This document shows positions 23,404-32,320 of a stretch of DNA of 64,000 bases, piece by piece. The DNA comes from JAPXLN01 sp033809515. Its GTDB lineage: Bacteria > Bacillota > Sulfobacillia > Fermentithermobacillales > Fermentithermobacillaceae. The notes under the pieces are model-generated. The model searched no databases and was not told the origin of the DNA. It saw only the letters and a list, made by a program, of their open reading frames with translations. The stretch spans positions 1 to 64,000 of the forward strand of contig JAPXLN010000001.1 in NCBI GenBank assembly GCA_033809515.1, written 5' to 3'. The translations under genes were made by a program, and so were the position numbers. The number at the start of each line of letters is the position of its first letter. Positions within the stretch are counted from its first letter, which is position 1.

Positions 23404-24477
23404 TCATCTTCCGGGTGCCATGACGCTCTTGAGCTCAAGGGCACGGCGAAGCCTTTCATCCACCATTCGCCTTGCAGCGCTTTCAGTATCGATACGCTCT
23501 TCCCTGGAGATCTTAAAGACCGTTTTCAGAAGCTCTGGTATTCGCTCAACCTTGAGTCTGCATCTTGCCTCGATGAACCCTTCCAGCTCATCAGCTACTT
23601 GTATCACGCCTCCCGCGTTAATAATGTAGTCCGGTGCGTAGAGTATGCCTCGCTCAAAGGCTCTGAGGGCGTCATTAGGCCCCGCAGTCTGATTGTTAGC
23701 TGCGCCTGCGACGATCCTGCATTTCAGATGCGGAATGGTGTTTTCGTTGAGAACACTGCCTAAAGCGTTTGGAGACAGCACATCAGCCTCAGTGAAAAGG
23801 ATCTCAGAGGGCGGTGCGACTCTGGCGCCAACTTCAGCGGCCAGCGCCCGGGCCGCCTTCTCCCTGATGTCAGATACAACAAGGGAAGCGCCGGCATCCT
23901 TCAAATGATGACATAGCTTGGACCCTACCTTACCGACGCCCTGAACCGCAACGGTGCGTCCTTCAAGGTCGCCGGTTCCGAAAACCTCTTCGACACATGC
24001 CTTGATCCCCAGAAAAACGCCATACGCAGTCAATACAGACGTATCTCCTGTTCCGCCGAACGCCTTCGGCAAACCCACAACATGCTGAGTCTCGGCAAGG
24101 CAGTACGTGAAATCCTCCGGGAAAGTCCCAACGTCAGTTCCCGTGACAAACCTCCCTCCAAGCCCCTGGATGAACCGGCCGTAGGCCCGAAACAGCATCT
24201 CATCCTTATCCCTGGAAGGATCGCCCCAGATTAGACCTTTACCGCCTCCAAAGTTGATTCCCGCGGCGCCGGACTTGTAGGTCATCCCCTTGGCCAGTCT
24301 GAGAGCGTCTTCTATGGCTTGGTCCTCTGTATCGTACGGATATACCCTTGTCCCTCCAAGAGCCGGCCCTAATGTGGTATCATGGAACGCCACGATAGCT
24401 TTGAGCTTGCCTGCCTTATCCCTAAAGAAGACAACCTGCTCGTGTCCATCCTCGGCCATCCGCTTGAAAAGATCCAA
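23404..24477 (-). CDS. Leucine/valine/phenylalanine dehydrogenase (second paralogue)
   Basis: A 357-aa paralogue of the preceding enzyme, 35 bp upstream of it, TTG start. Key lysines are kept (MTYKSGAAGINFGGGKGLIW), as are GTDVGTFPEDF and the Rossmann motif VAVQGVGKVGSKLCHHLKDA. It differs in the active-site loop (GINFGGGKG against GLNLGGGKA) and in the C-terminus. Two tandem copies suggest a split in substrate range, for example aliphatic against aromatic. The start lies beyond a gap of 225 bp to spo0A, so this gene heads the operon. Confidence 0.92.
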   Translation of the reverse strand: MDLFKRMAEDGHEQVVFFRDKAGKLKAIVAFHDTTLGPALGGTRVYPYDTEDQAIEDALRLAKGMTYKSGAAGINFGGGKGLIWGDPSRDKDEMLFRAYGRFIQGLGGRFVTGTDVGTFPEDFTYCLAETQHVVGLPKAFGGTGDTSVLTAYGVFLGIKACVEEVFGTGDLEGRTVAVQGVGKVGSKLCHHLKDAGASLVVSDIREKAARALAAEVGARVAPPSEILFTEADVLSPNALGSVLNENTIPHLKCRIVAGAANNQTAGPNDALRAFERGILYAPDYIINAGGVIQVADELEGFIEARCRLKVERIPELLKTVFKISREERIDTESAARRMVDERLRRALELKSVMAPGR

Positions 24478-24607
24478 GCCCCCACCCCTTTCGCATTATC
24501 AACGAAAAACAGGTCCCATACTGCCGACTGCAAAGATTGAAACGAGGCACCTCACATCACCTGGAAGAAACAGCGCGTTCAGCGTGGGCAGGACGTCAAG
24601 ACGCAAA

Positions 24608-24655
24608 CGCCCTCTCCGCTTCGCACCACTAGGGTTTCGACGAAACGGAGGGGCG
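24608..24655 (-). terminator. Imperfect hairpin downstream of spo0A
   Basis: A 15-bp stem with one bulge and one mismatch pairs CGCCCTCTCCGCTTCG (24608-24623) with CGAAACGGAGGGGCG (24641-24655). It lies about 50 bp after the spo0A stop. On the minus strand only TTTGCG follows, so the U tract is weak. It may be the spo0A terminator. The rest of the 24478-24702 gap shows nothing else I can support. Confidence 0.5.
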
Positions 24656-24702
24656 ATCCTGCTTTGCCGTCAAATTGGCCAAGAGGCAATATCTCTTCTA
24701 AC

Positions 24703-25467
24703 TCATATGCCGAGCCTCAGCTTGTCAGATACCATGGCAATAAACTCAGAGTTTGTGGGCTTGCCCTTTTCCTGACTGATGGTGTGCCCAAAAACCCTTT
24801 GAATATAATCCATGTTGCCTCTGTCCCAGGCAACCTCAATGGCATGACGAATGGCCCGCTCCACCCTGCTGGGAGTAGTCTCGTACTTACCCGCTATGGA
24901 AGGGTAAAGCTCCTTGGTTATCCTGGATAACAGATCCACCCTGTCGATAACCATGACAATAGCTTCTCTCAGGTACCGGTAGCCCTTTATATGGGCAGGA
25001 ATCCCCAGCTCGTGCATTATCGAAGCTATCCTTACATCCTGGGATCTGTCTTTGTCGCGAACTGCAACTGCGACACGGGGAAGCTGTTCCTTGTTCATGA
25101 GCTGCCTGAGCCGGTCGGCCAGTATGTCCAGATCAAAAGGCTTGAGTATGTAGTAGTCGGCTCCAAGCTCAACAACCCGGTGGGTAATGGACTCCTGCCC
25201 AAAGGCTGTCAACATGAGAATCTTTGGCCTGTGATTCGTTGATGCTTGTTCATTCAGTCTCTCAAGAACCCCAATACCATCCAGGTAGGGCATAATGATG
25301 TCCAAGACCACCACGTCAGGCTTAACGTTCGAGATAATCTGCAGCGCTTCCAGACCGTTATAGGCAACACCCACGATCTCCATATCATCTTGTTTCTCCA
25401 GGTATTCTTTGAGAAGGCCGGCGAATTCCTTGTTGTCGTCGACAACCAGTACTCGGATTCTCTCCAC
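24703..25467 (-). CDS. spo0A: Sporulation master response regulator Spo0A
   Basis: Master regulator of sporulation entry, 254 aa from GTG 25467 with GGGAGG seven bases upstream. The receiver domain has the acidic pair in VLVVDDNKEF, the phosphorylated Asp56 in VVVLDIIMPYLDGIG and Lys in YYILKPFD. The Spo0A effector domain (about 145-254) includes GIPAHIKGYRYLREAI, then ELYPSIAGKYETTPSRVERA and IRHAIEVAWDRG, the DNA recognition region. It lies downstream of spoIVB, as in most Bacillota. A 0A-box-like site upstream suggests autoregulation. Confidence 0.97.
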   Translation of the reverse strand: MERIRVLVVDDNKEFAGLLKEYLEKQDDMEIVGVAYNGLEALQIISNVKPDVVVLDIIMPYLDGIGVLERLNEQASTNHRPKILMLTAFGQESITHRVVELGADYYILKPFDLDILADRLRQLMNKEQLPRVAVAVRDKDRSQDVRIASIMHELGIPAHIKGYRYLREAIVMVIDRVDLLSRITKELYPSIAGKYETTPSRVERAIRHAIEVAWDRGNMDYIQRVFGHTISQEKGKPTNSEFIAMVSDKLRLGI

Positions 25468-25512
25468 TAAGCTCCCTCCCATAGCGGCATGATGATATCG
25501 CTGATGCTCTCT

Positions 25513-25519
25513 TTCGACA
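25513..25519 (-). promoter_or_regulatory. Candidate Spo0A box upstream of spo0A
   Basis: TTCGACA on the plus strand is TGTCGAA on the minus strand, the core of the Spo0A-binding 0A box (TGNCGAA). It is 46 bp upstream of the spo0A start. Such a 7-mer can occur by chance, but the position fits autoregulation. The rest of the gap (25468-25672) holds two adjacent copies of an 11-bp repeat, GTAGCACACGG, at 25580-25601. Confidence 0.4.
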
Positions 25520-25672
25520 CCACATACAGTTTATCCCAAGCCAATCGGTTTTGGCAATGGGCAATTTTCTGAATCAATAGTAGCACACGGGTAGCACACG
25601 GGTCGAGCGCGTGCAGGGTCAGAGCAGCTTCACCGCACATTGCCGCATCTTTTCAGTCAGCCGTCTGGCGGC

Positions 25673-27043
25673 CTAGAACGGTATCAAGACTGCAGTGTCT
25701 TCCTCCAGCCATGCAGCCTGGGCTGAAGCAGACGACCGGGGCATCATGTAAGACTCCCTGGCCATCCATTCGGCGTAGGTGCCATAGCCACGGACAGGAT
25801 CGTTCACCAGGACATGAGTGACCGCCCCTACCAGGTAGCCATCCTGGATAATCGGGCTCCCGCTCATGCCCTGAACAATCCCGCCTGTAAGGGACAAAAG
25901 CTCCGGATCCGTGATCCTCACCACAAATCGCTTGGATGAAGAAGTACCTCCGGCGAAGATCTGTTCTATTTCAACTGAGAATCTCCTTATCTCAGTGCCG
26001 TCTACAGTGGTCAGCATTTCGGCAGGCCCTTTCTGAAGCTTGCTTTCAGGACCCAGGGGGATAGGTTCCGGATAGAGCAGATTTGCAGGAGGGTAGGTCA
26101 GATGCCCTGATATCCCAAAAGGACCGTTCTTTATGATAGTGCCCATGACATCCTGTCCTTCCACAAACGTACCCAATACTTCGCCGGGCCTCCCCTTTTT
26201 ACTGGGTTCCACACCTGTCACCGTAGCCCGAACTATGTGGCCTTCCTTCATGGAAACGGGACGCTTGGAGTCGCCTTCTGCGATTACATGCCCCAGGGCC
26301 GCGTACAAACGGCTGTCCGGATCATAGAAGGTCATAGTCCCTACGCCTGCAAGAGCATCTTTCACAAGAACCCCTATATTGAACCCCCCGGTTTTTTTCC
26401 TGACAGGAACCAGGGCACGCCTGACTACGGAGCCGTCGCTTTTTTCTACCAGCAAGTCCACCCAGGACCCCTGATTTCCGGCCTGCTCAACGGCAAACGC
26501 CAGAATCTCCCTGGTGGTTACCTGAGTGTCGCCTGCAGACAGAATCACATCGCCAATCTCAAGGCCGGCGTTCTTGGCAGGCCATACCTGCCTTCCGTCC
26601 ACCGTCTCCACAGGAACCAGCCCCGTTATGACCAGGCCTGTGCTCCTGAGAACCACACCGATAGAGTGCCCCCCGGGGATTACCATGACAGGGTCGGTTA
26701 CGACCAGGGACACCCTGCGAATGGGAATGAGGCCGAACAGTTTGAACTCCAGGTAGTATTCGCCCGGAACAGCCGTATCCATGGCCAGCCGCGTAGTCAC
26801 CCTTACCCAGGGATGAAAGTCGCTCCACAAGAGGTTCTTGGAGTAAACCGATACTACAGGAAATCCCGTGTCTACGACAAAATCCTGACCCGTCAATACT
26901 GTCAAGGCATCAGGTAAGCCAAACGCAAAGCGAAACGCTCCTGAACAGGTGATAAGTATGACTGCAAGGCAAAGGAGAAGGCCCAGGTTTCTTTTGGCTC
27001 GGGTTCTCAATGGGAAACAATCTCTCCTTCCAGGTGACAACAC
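25673..27043 (-). CDS. spoIVB: SpoIVB serine peptidase
   Basis: Forespore-made signalling protease of family S55 that triggers SigK activation in the mother cell. It has 456 aa from GTG 27043; TTG 27010, behind AGGAG at a long spacing, is an alternative. Residues about 19-42 are an N-terminal membrane anchor. A PDZ domain covers about 105-190. The S55 peptidase domain has His252 in YAALGHVIAEGD and Ser394/396 in GIVQGMSGSPIIQDGYLVGA. The order recN-spoIVB-spo0A is conserved. An SpoIVF complex is not in the window. Confidence 0.94.
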   Translation of the reverse strand: MLSPGRRDCFPLRTRAKRNLGLLLCLAVILITCSGAFRFAFGLPDALTVLTGQDFVVDTGFPVVSVYSKNLLWSDFHPWVRVTTRLAMDTAVPGEYYLEFKLFGLIPIRRVSLVVTDPVMVIPGGHSIGVVLRSTGLVITGLVPVETVDGRQVWPAKNAGLEIGDVILSAGDTQVTTREILAFAVEQAGNQGSWVDLLVEKSDGSVVRRALVPVRKKTGGFNIGVLVKDALAGVGTMTFYDPDSRLYAALGHVIAEGDSKRPVSMKEGHIVRATVTGVEPSKKGRPGEVLGTFVEGQDVMGTIIKNGPFGISGHLTYPPANLLYPEPIPLGPESKLQKGPAEMLTTVDGTEIRRFSVEIEQIFAGGTSSSKRFVVRITDPELLSLTGGIVQGMSGSPIIQDGYLVGAVTHVLVNDPVRGYGTYAEWMARESYMMPRSSASAQAAWLEEDTAVLIPF

Positions 27044-27155
27044 GCTCGGCGTTACGGCGACTATGCCGGCTCCATGCGCCTAACATGCTTAAGGTTCACC
27101 GAAAGAGAGAAGATTTATGAGGACGGCCAAAATCAACGCAAAACCAGCGACACAG

Positions 27156-28895
27156 TCAAGCGAAAACCTTTTTCTGCTCCTGGGCCGAACGCAAGAGTTC
27201 CTCAGCATGAGCCCTGGAGATCTCCAGATCGGATCCGCTGAGCATCCGACCTATCTCAGCAGGCCTGTCCTTCTCCGAAAGAAGCGTCACGTATGCGTAT
27301 GTCTGTCCGCTTTCTTCTGTCTTGGATACAAGATAGTGGCGATCAGCCATAGCAGCAATAGACGCAAGATGAGTCACACAAAGCACCTGGTGGGTCCTAC
27401 CCAAGCGCCAGAGTTTCTCGGCCACAGCTTGACCGGCTTTCCCCCCGATTCCTGCATCGATCTCATCAAAGATGAGGGTAGGGACAGGGTCGGCCTCCTC
27501 CATGTAGGACTTAATGGCCAGCATAAGCCTGGACAGCTCTCCTCCGGAAGCGACCTTGTACACCGGAAGAGGCATCTGGCCGGGGTTTGCCGAAAAGTGA
27601 AAGCTAACCCGGTCAAAGCCGTGAGGGAAAATCCGTTTGCGGGTACCGTCGAAGAAAACTCCCGTCTCGGGGTCGTCCTCAGTTTCTATGTTGATGATGA
27701 ACTGTGCACCGGGCATTCCCAATTCGCCCAGAGTCCTGCTCACCTGCCCCGCCATCTGCCCCGCAACCCCACGCCGGGCGCCAGACAGAAGCTTTCCTGT
27801 TTCACAGAGCTCTGATTCTGTCTCCCGGAGCCGGGATTTCAGATCCTGCAGAGTCTCACCGGCATGGAGAAGCATGTCCAACCTGGCCTGAGCCTTGTCC
27901 TTGTACTCTAAGACATCCTTGAGGGTAGGACCGTACTTAGACTTAAGCCGCTGGATCAAGTCCAGCCTGTCCGACACCTGAGTGAGTTTGTCCGGATCAA
28001 GGCTAAGGCCGCTTCTGTATTCGCGAAGAACGTCAAGGGCCATCTCAAGGCTGAAACCAACCTGAGAAAGAGCTTCACGAACCTTTTCGCAAGCAGGGTC
28101 AATGGCAGAAGCTTTGCCCAATAAACCCTGGGCCTCCTCAAGCGCCTGAAAAGCCGAGCTCTGCCCCCTGGAACCTTCATAGAGGAGTTCATACGCCGAA
28201 GTCGACAGCTCGACAAGACGCCTTTGAGAAGAAAGGACTTTGAACCTGGTGCTCAAATCCTCTTCTTCTCCTTGCGTCAACCCAGCTCCGGCGATCTCTT
28301 CCACCTGAAATGAAAGGAGGTCTATTTCCCGGACATGCTGAGCTTCCGACTCGCCTAGTTCCTTGATCTGGGCCGTTATAGCCTGTCTCCTGCGGTAAAG
28401 AGCAAAAAAGCGCGCCCGTAGTTCCGCCACCTTGCCTTTGTTCATACCGTCCAATATGCGGATGTAGTTTTCAGGTCTGAGCAGTGAGTGGTGCTCCTGT
28501 TGCCCATGAATGTCCACAAGGGAGCTTCCGATCTTCTGTGCCATGGCAGCAGTCGCAAGGCGTCCGTCAATTCTCATGTAAGACCTTTCAGGCAGTATGT
28601 CTTTCTGTAGGAGAACCTCCTGAACTTCCCCTGCGGAAGGTCCTTCAGAGACCTCCTCTTCACCTTCGGCCTCAGTCGAGGGAGGAATCTGTGCCAAAAG
28701 CTCTACAACCGCCCTTTCGGCTCCGCCCCTAATGAGATCCCGGGAAGTCCTTTGACCCAGGCAAGCCATAACCGCATCGACAACCATAGACTTGCCGGCA
28801 CCGGTTTCCCCTGTGAAAACCGACAATCCGGGACCGAGCTCTACGTCAGCGCCGGAGAATATGCCAAAATCTCTTATCCTCAGATATAGCAGCAT
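27156..28895 (-). CDS. recN: DNA repair protein RecN
   Basis: SMC-like ATPase of 579 aa for double-strand break repair. ATG 28895 was chosen: GAGG is five bases upstream and the protein then starts LLYLRIRDFGIFSGADVELG. Walker A is FTGETGAGKSMVVDAV near residue 32. Long coiled-coil arms run over about 150-390. The signature VASGGELSRLMLAIKSYM and Walker B TLIFDEIDAGIGGKAG follow, then VLCVTHLASIAAMADRHYLV. It is downstream of argR and upstream of spoIVB in the usual order. Confidence 0.96.
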   Translation of the reverse strand: MLLYLRIRDFGIFSGADVELGPGLSVFTGETGAGKSMVVDAVMACLGQRTSRDLIRGGAERAVVELLAQIPPSTEAEGEEEVSEGPSAGEVQEVLLQKDILPERSYMRIDGRLATAAMAQKIGSSLVDIHGQQEHHSLLRPENYIRILDGMNKGKVAELRARFFALYRRRQAITAQIKELGESEAQHVREIDLLSFQVEEIAGAGLTQGEEEDLSTRFKVLSSQRRLVELSTSAYELLYEGSRGQSSAFQALEEAQGLLGKASAIDPACEKVREALSQVGFSLEMALDVLREYRSGLSLDPDKLTQVSDRLDLIQRLKSKYGPTLKDVLEYKDKAQARLDMLLHAGETLQDLKSRLRETESELCETGKLLSGARRGVAGQMAGQVSRTLGELGMPGAQFIINIETEDDPETGVFFDGTRKRIFPHGFDRVSFHFSANPGQMPLPVYKVASGGELSRLMLAIKSYMEEADPVPTLIFDEIDAGIGGKAGQAVAEKLWRLGRTHQVLCVTHLASIAAMADRHYLVSKTEESGQTYAYVTLLSEKDRPAEIGRMLSGSDLEISRAHAEELLRSAQEQKKVFA

Positions 28896-28978
28896 GTATC
28901 CCTCATACCTATCGTGAGCTTGCCTTCTCTGACCGCTGCGCCGGCCCGTACGCCCTGCGCCGGTCAAGCCCCATATGC

Positions 28979-29434
28979 CTACATCCCGGCAATAGCTCGC
29001 AACAGACCAAGGACCTCGTTAGAAGAAGAGTCTTCCGCGGTCACTACAAGGACAACATTGTCTCCTGCCACCGTTCCGAGCACACCAGGGAGCTTTAGAG
29101 CATCTAAAGCTTCGCCTACAGCCGGTCCCGTAGCTGTAATGGTCTTGACCAGGATAAGGTTACCTGACTTTTCCATGGCCACACAACAATCAACCAGCAA
29201 GCGCCTGAACCTTTCCCGGTAGACCAGGGTTGGATCCCCTGGCATCAGGGCGTACTTATAGCGGCCGTCATCGGCCGGGATCCTTACGAGATTTAACTCT
29301 TTTATATCTCTGGATACAGTCGCCTGGGTGACCTTTATTCCATGCTCGGCCAGAAGGTCGCACAGCGCTTCCTGGCTGGTGACCGTGTTTTGGGATACCA
29401 GATCGATGATCATTAACTGCCTTTTCGCCTTCAT
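28979..29434 (-). CDS. argR: Arginine repressor
   Basis: Arginine-responsive transcription regulator, 151 aa from ATG 29434 with GGAGG eight bases upstream. The N-terminal winged helix has RQLMIIDLVSQNTVTSQEAL and the recognition helix KVTQATVSRDIKEL. The C-terminal hexamerisation and arginine-binding domain contains TITATGPAVGEALDAL and LGTVAGDNVVLVV, close to the family GTIAGDDT motif. Its position next to recN is standard in Bacillota. Confidence 0.95.
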   Translation of the reverse strand: MKAKRQLMIIDLVSQNTVTSQEALCDLLAEHGIKVTQATVSRDIKELNLVRIPADDGRYKYALMPGDPTLVYRERFRRLLVDCCVAMEKSGNLILVKTITATGPAVGEALDALKLPGVLGTVAGDNVVLVVTAEDSSSNEVLGLLRAIAGM

Positions 29435-29476
29435 GACACCAGCCTCCTGCAAGATGAGAATACGCACACGGTCTTT

Positions 29477-30403
29477 CTATCGAGGAAGTCGGTCAGCCCC
29501 TTCCTTCATCTTTCTCCGGAGCACATCATAGAACGACCAGTCCTTTCGCCGGAGAAGCACAACCTTAACATCTGATGCGTAAACTCGAACAACGTCCAAT
29601 CGCTCAAGAGAGAAGAACTCCTGTCCATCAAGGGATAATGTAGTAGACTGGCTCGGTTCCGCTACGGTGATCTCACATAGCTCGGTTGAGCTAAGAACCA
29701 TAGACCTGGCATAAAGAGTGTGGGCGCACACAGGCGTTACCAAAAGGGCGTCCAGATCCGGAACCATAAGCGGCCCTCCGGCAGATAGGGAATAGGCCGT
29801 TGATCCTGTAGGGGTAGAGACTATGAGCCCATCTCCGAAGTAGGTATCTACAACGCATCCTGATACGCTGAGAACAAGCCCTGTCATCCTGCCGTAGGGT
29901 CCCTTAATAATGCACGCCTCGTTGAGCGCCGTCTTTTTGAACGCTTTCTGGCCGTTTCGGATGACCTCAGCACAAATGGTCGTCCTTTCATCCCTTTTCA
30001 CGTCCTGGGCCAGAAAGGCAGGAAGCATGTCAAACAGGGAGTCGGCCTCCAACTCTGTAAGAAATCCGAAATGCCCGAGGTTCACTCCCACGAGGGGGAT
30101 ACCTCTGGGACCCAATGTACGGGCGGCGCCCAGGAGAGTGCCGTCACCTCCGAGCACTACTGCAAAGGCTACTGAGCCCGGCCACTGACAGACGGGAAGG
30201 CCGCTTCCTTCAAACCCAGGGATATTTGACATACACGAAGGCACAACGCCTCGCAAGCCGCGATCTTCAAGCCACCGAACTATCTTGCGAGACAGCTCAA
30301 GGCTGCCTTCCTTCTGTATGTTCGGAAACAATCCTATGGCGCCTGTGGCGTTCTCTGAATCCCGTGACATCATTTTGCCGGATTCCTTTCCATCGACCAT
30401 CAC
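29477..30403 (-). CDS. nadK: NAD kinase
   Basis: Phosphorylates NAD to NADP using ATP or polyphosphate, 308 aa. The GGDGT motif is in VVLGGDGTLLGAARTL; NEACI and GDGLIVSTPTGSTAYSLSAGGPL (split: GDGLIVSTPTG, STAYSLSAGGPL) are the other family motifs. GTG 30403 overlaps the dxs stop as GTGA; an ATG ten codons in is an alternative. In many clostridia a tlyA gene separates dxs from nadK; none is present here. Confidence 0.94.
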   Translation of the reverse strand: MMVDGKESGKMMSRDSENATGAIGLFPNIQKEGSLELSRKIVRWLEDRGLRGVVPSCMSNIPGFEGSGLPVCQWPGSVAFAVVLGGDGTLLGAARTLGPRGIPLVGVNLGHFGFLTELEADSLFDMLPAFLAQDVKRDERTTICAEVIRNGQKAFKKTALNEACIIKGPYGRMTGLVLSVSGCVVDTYFGDGLIVSTPTGSTAYSLSAGGPLMVPDLDALLVTPVCAHTLYARSMVLSSTELCEITVAEPSQSTTLSLDGQEFFSLERLDVVRVYASDVKVVLLRRKDWSFYDVLRRKMKEGADRLPR

Positions 30404-32301
30404 AGCACTTTCCCTCTGCCTGTAGATTCTTTTTTAAGCAATTCCTTTGCCTTGTCAACTATGGAGGTCTTGTTCAAACCGTACATCCTTCGCAATTGAT
30501 CCTGGGGTCCATGCTCCATGAACGTACAGGGCAGAGCTATGTAATCCAATCCTTTGAACGCTCCGTTGTGGCGGGAAACCAGACTTGTGACTGCATCGCT
30601 GAACCCTCCGCGTTCAACGTTCTCCTCCAGGACCACTGCAGGTGCAACTCTGCAGGCCCCCAGGATAGCCGTTTCGTCAAGAGGGCTAAGGAACCTGGCG
30701 TTTATCACACCACAGGAAATCCCTTCTCCCTCCAGAACCTCCGATGCTTCAAGGGCTGGATACACCATGCTTCCTATGGCGATAAGGTTGATATGTGTCC
30801 CTTCCTTCAGTGTCTCAGCCCTGCCGGTCTCAAGGGTACTCGGGTTCTCCAGAGCATCTGCATAGGCTACCCCCTGTCCGGATCCTCTGGGATACCGGAT
30901 GGCCCAAGGGCCGGGCGCTTCCAGAGCTGTGTAGAGCATGTTCACCAGTTCCCTTTCGTCCTTGGGAGCCATTACCGTGAGACCCGGAATGAGCCTAAGG
31001 TAGCTGAGGTCGAACTCACCATGGTGGGTTTCGCCGTCTTGTCCGACTATACCTGCTCTGTCTATAGCGAACACTACCTTGAGACCCTGAAGGCAGACAT
31101 CCTCAATAATCTGGTCAAAGGCCCTTTGCAGAAAGGTAGAGTAGATGGCCACCACGGGACTTAGCCCGCCTTGAGCTAATCCCGCTGCGTAAGTCACAGC
31201 GTGACTTTCTGCAATACCCACGTCGAAAAGACGCTCCGGATACCTCCTGCCGAACTCGCTTAGGCCTGTGCCGTCGGTCATGGCGGCAGTTACGGCAACA
31301 ACCTTGGGATCTCTTTCTGCAAAAGCACACATAGCTTCCCCGAAGACTTTGCTCCAGGACGGCGGTCCTGACTTTGAAGGAAACTCGCCGGTGGACGGAT
31401 CAAAGGGACCGGGGCCGTGAAACTTCTCCGGGTCTGCCATTGCAGGAGGGTATCCGCGGCCCTTCTGAGTAATAACGTGGACGACGACCGGTTCCCGCAA
31501 GGAAATGGCCTGACGGAATACTGTCTGCATGGCCTCAATGTCGTGTCCGTCTATAGGTCCGTAGTACCTGAATCCGAAAGACTCAAACCATGCTTCAGGA
31601 AACAGAAAGTGTTTCAGGCCGCCTTTCAGCCTCTTCAAGATAGACACTGCCTGATGCCCCACGTTTGGCATTTGGTCAACCATTTTCTCGAAACGCGCCT
31701 TTGCCTCCCGATATGCCGGGGCCAGCCTGAGAGTGTTCAGATAGTACGACATGCCGCCTACGCTTTTCGAAATAGACATTGAGTTATCGTTTACAACAAC
31801 AATAAGAGGCGTCTTGAGTTCGCCTGCGTTGTTCAGACCCTCCCAGGCTATGCCCGACGAAAGAGAGCCGTCGCCGATTACAGCAACTACATTATAGTCC
31901 TCACCTCTGGCGTCTCTTGCAGATGCCAGACCCAGGGCATAGGATATGGAGCCTGCAGCATGTCCTGTATCGTAGATGTCGTAGGGGCTCTCGTGTCTTT
32001 TGGGGAATCCCGACAGCCCCCCAAGGGTTCGCAGGGTATGGAACCGGCCGTACCGCCCTGTGATAAGCTTGTGGGCGTAGCACTGGTGACCTACATCCCA
32101 CACTATCTTGTCTTTGGGAGTGTCAAAAGAGGTGTGAAGAGCAAGGGTAAGCTCTACCACACCTAGAGAAGATGCAAGATGCCCGCCTGTCTTGGACACT
32201 GTATCTATTATTCTCTCTCGAATCTCCTCGGCAACGTCATAGAGATCTCCGGCCGAAAGCCCCCGCAAATCCCGGGGAGACATTACATCCTCAAGTCTCA
32301 T
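30400..32301 (-). CDS. dxs: 1-deoxy-D-xylulose-5-phosphate synthase
   Basis: First step of the MEP isoprenoid pathway (pyruvate plus glyceraldehyde 3-phosphate), 633 aa. ATG 32301 was chosen because it aligns with known DXS N-termini and has AAGGAAAG upstream; in-frame starts extend to 32331. TPP and transketolase motifs: KTGGHLASSLGVVELTLALH, YDTGHAAGSISYALGLASAR, VIGDGSLSSGIAWEGLNNAG with VVNDNSMSIS, and DVGIAESHAVTYAAGLA. The neighbour ispA uses the pathway's products. Confidence 0.96.
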   Translation of the reverse strand: MRLEDVMSPRDLRGLSAGDLYDVAEEIRERIIDTVSKTGGHLASSLGVVELTLALHTSFDTPKDKIVWDVGHQCYAHKLITGRYGRFHTLRTLGGLSGFPKRHESPYDIYDTGHAAGSISYALGLASARDARGEDYNVVAVIGDGSLSSGIAWEGLNNAGELKTPLIVVVNDNSMSISKSVGGMSYYLNTLRLAPAYREAKARFEKMVDQMPNVGHQAVSILKRLKGGLKHFLFPEAWFESFGFRYYGPIDGHDIEAMQTVFRQAISLREPVVVHVITQKGRGYPPAMADPEKFHGPGPFDPSTGEFPSKSGPPSWSKVFGEAMCAFAERDPKVVAVTAAMTDGTGLSEFGRRYPERLFDVGIAESHAVTYAAGLAQGGLSPVVAIYSTFLQRAFDQIIEDVCLQGLKVVFAIDRAGIVGQDGETHHGEFDLSYLRLIPGLTVMAPKDERELVNMLYTALEAPGPWAIRYPRGSGQGVAYADALENPSTLETGRAETLKEGTHINLIAIGSMVYPALEASEVLEGEGISCGVINARFLSPLDETAILGACRVAPAVVLEENVERGGFSDAVTSLVSRHNGAFKGLDYIALPCTFMEHGPQDQLRRMYGLNKTSIVDKAKELLKKESTGRGKVL

Positions 32302-32320
32302 CTTTCCTTGCTCTTTCATC

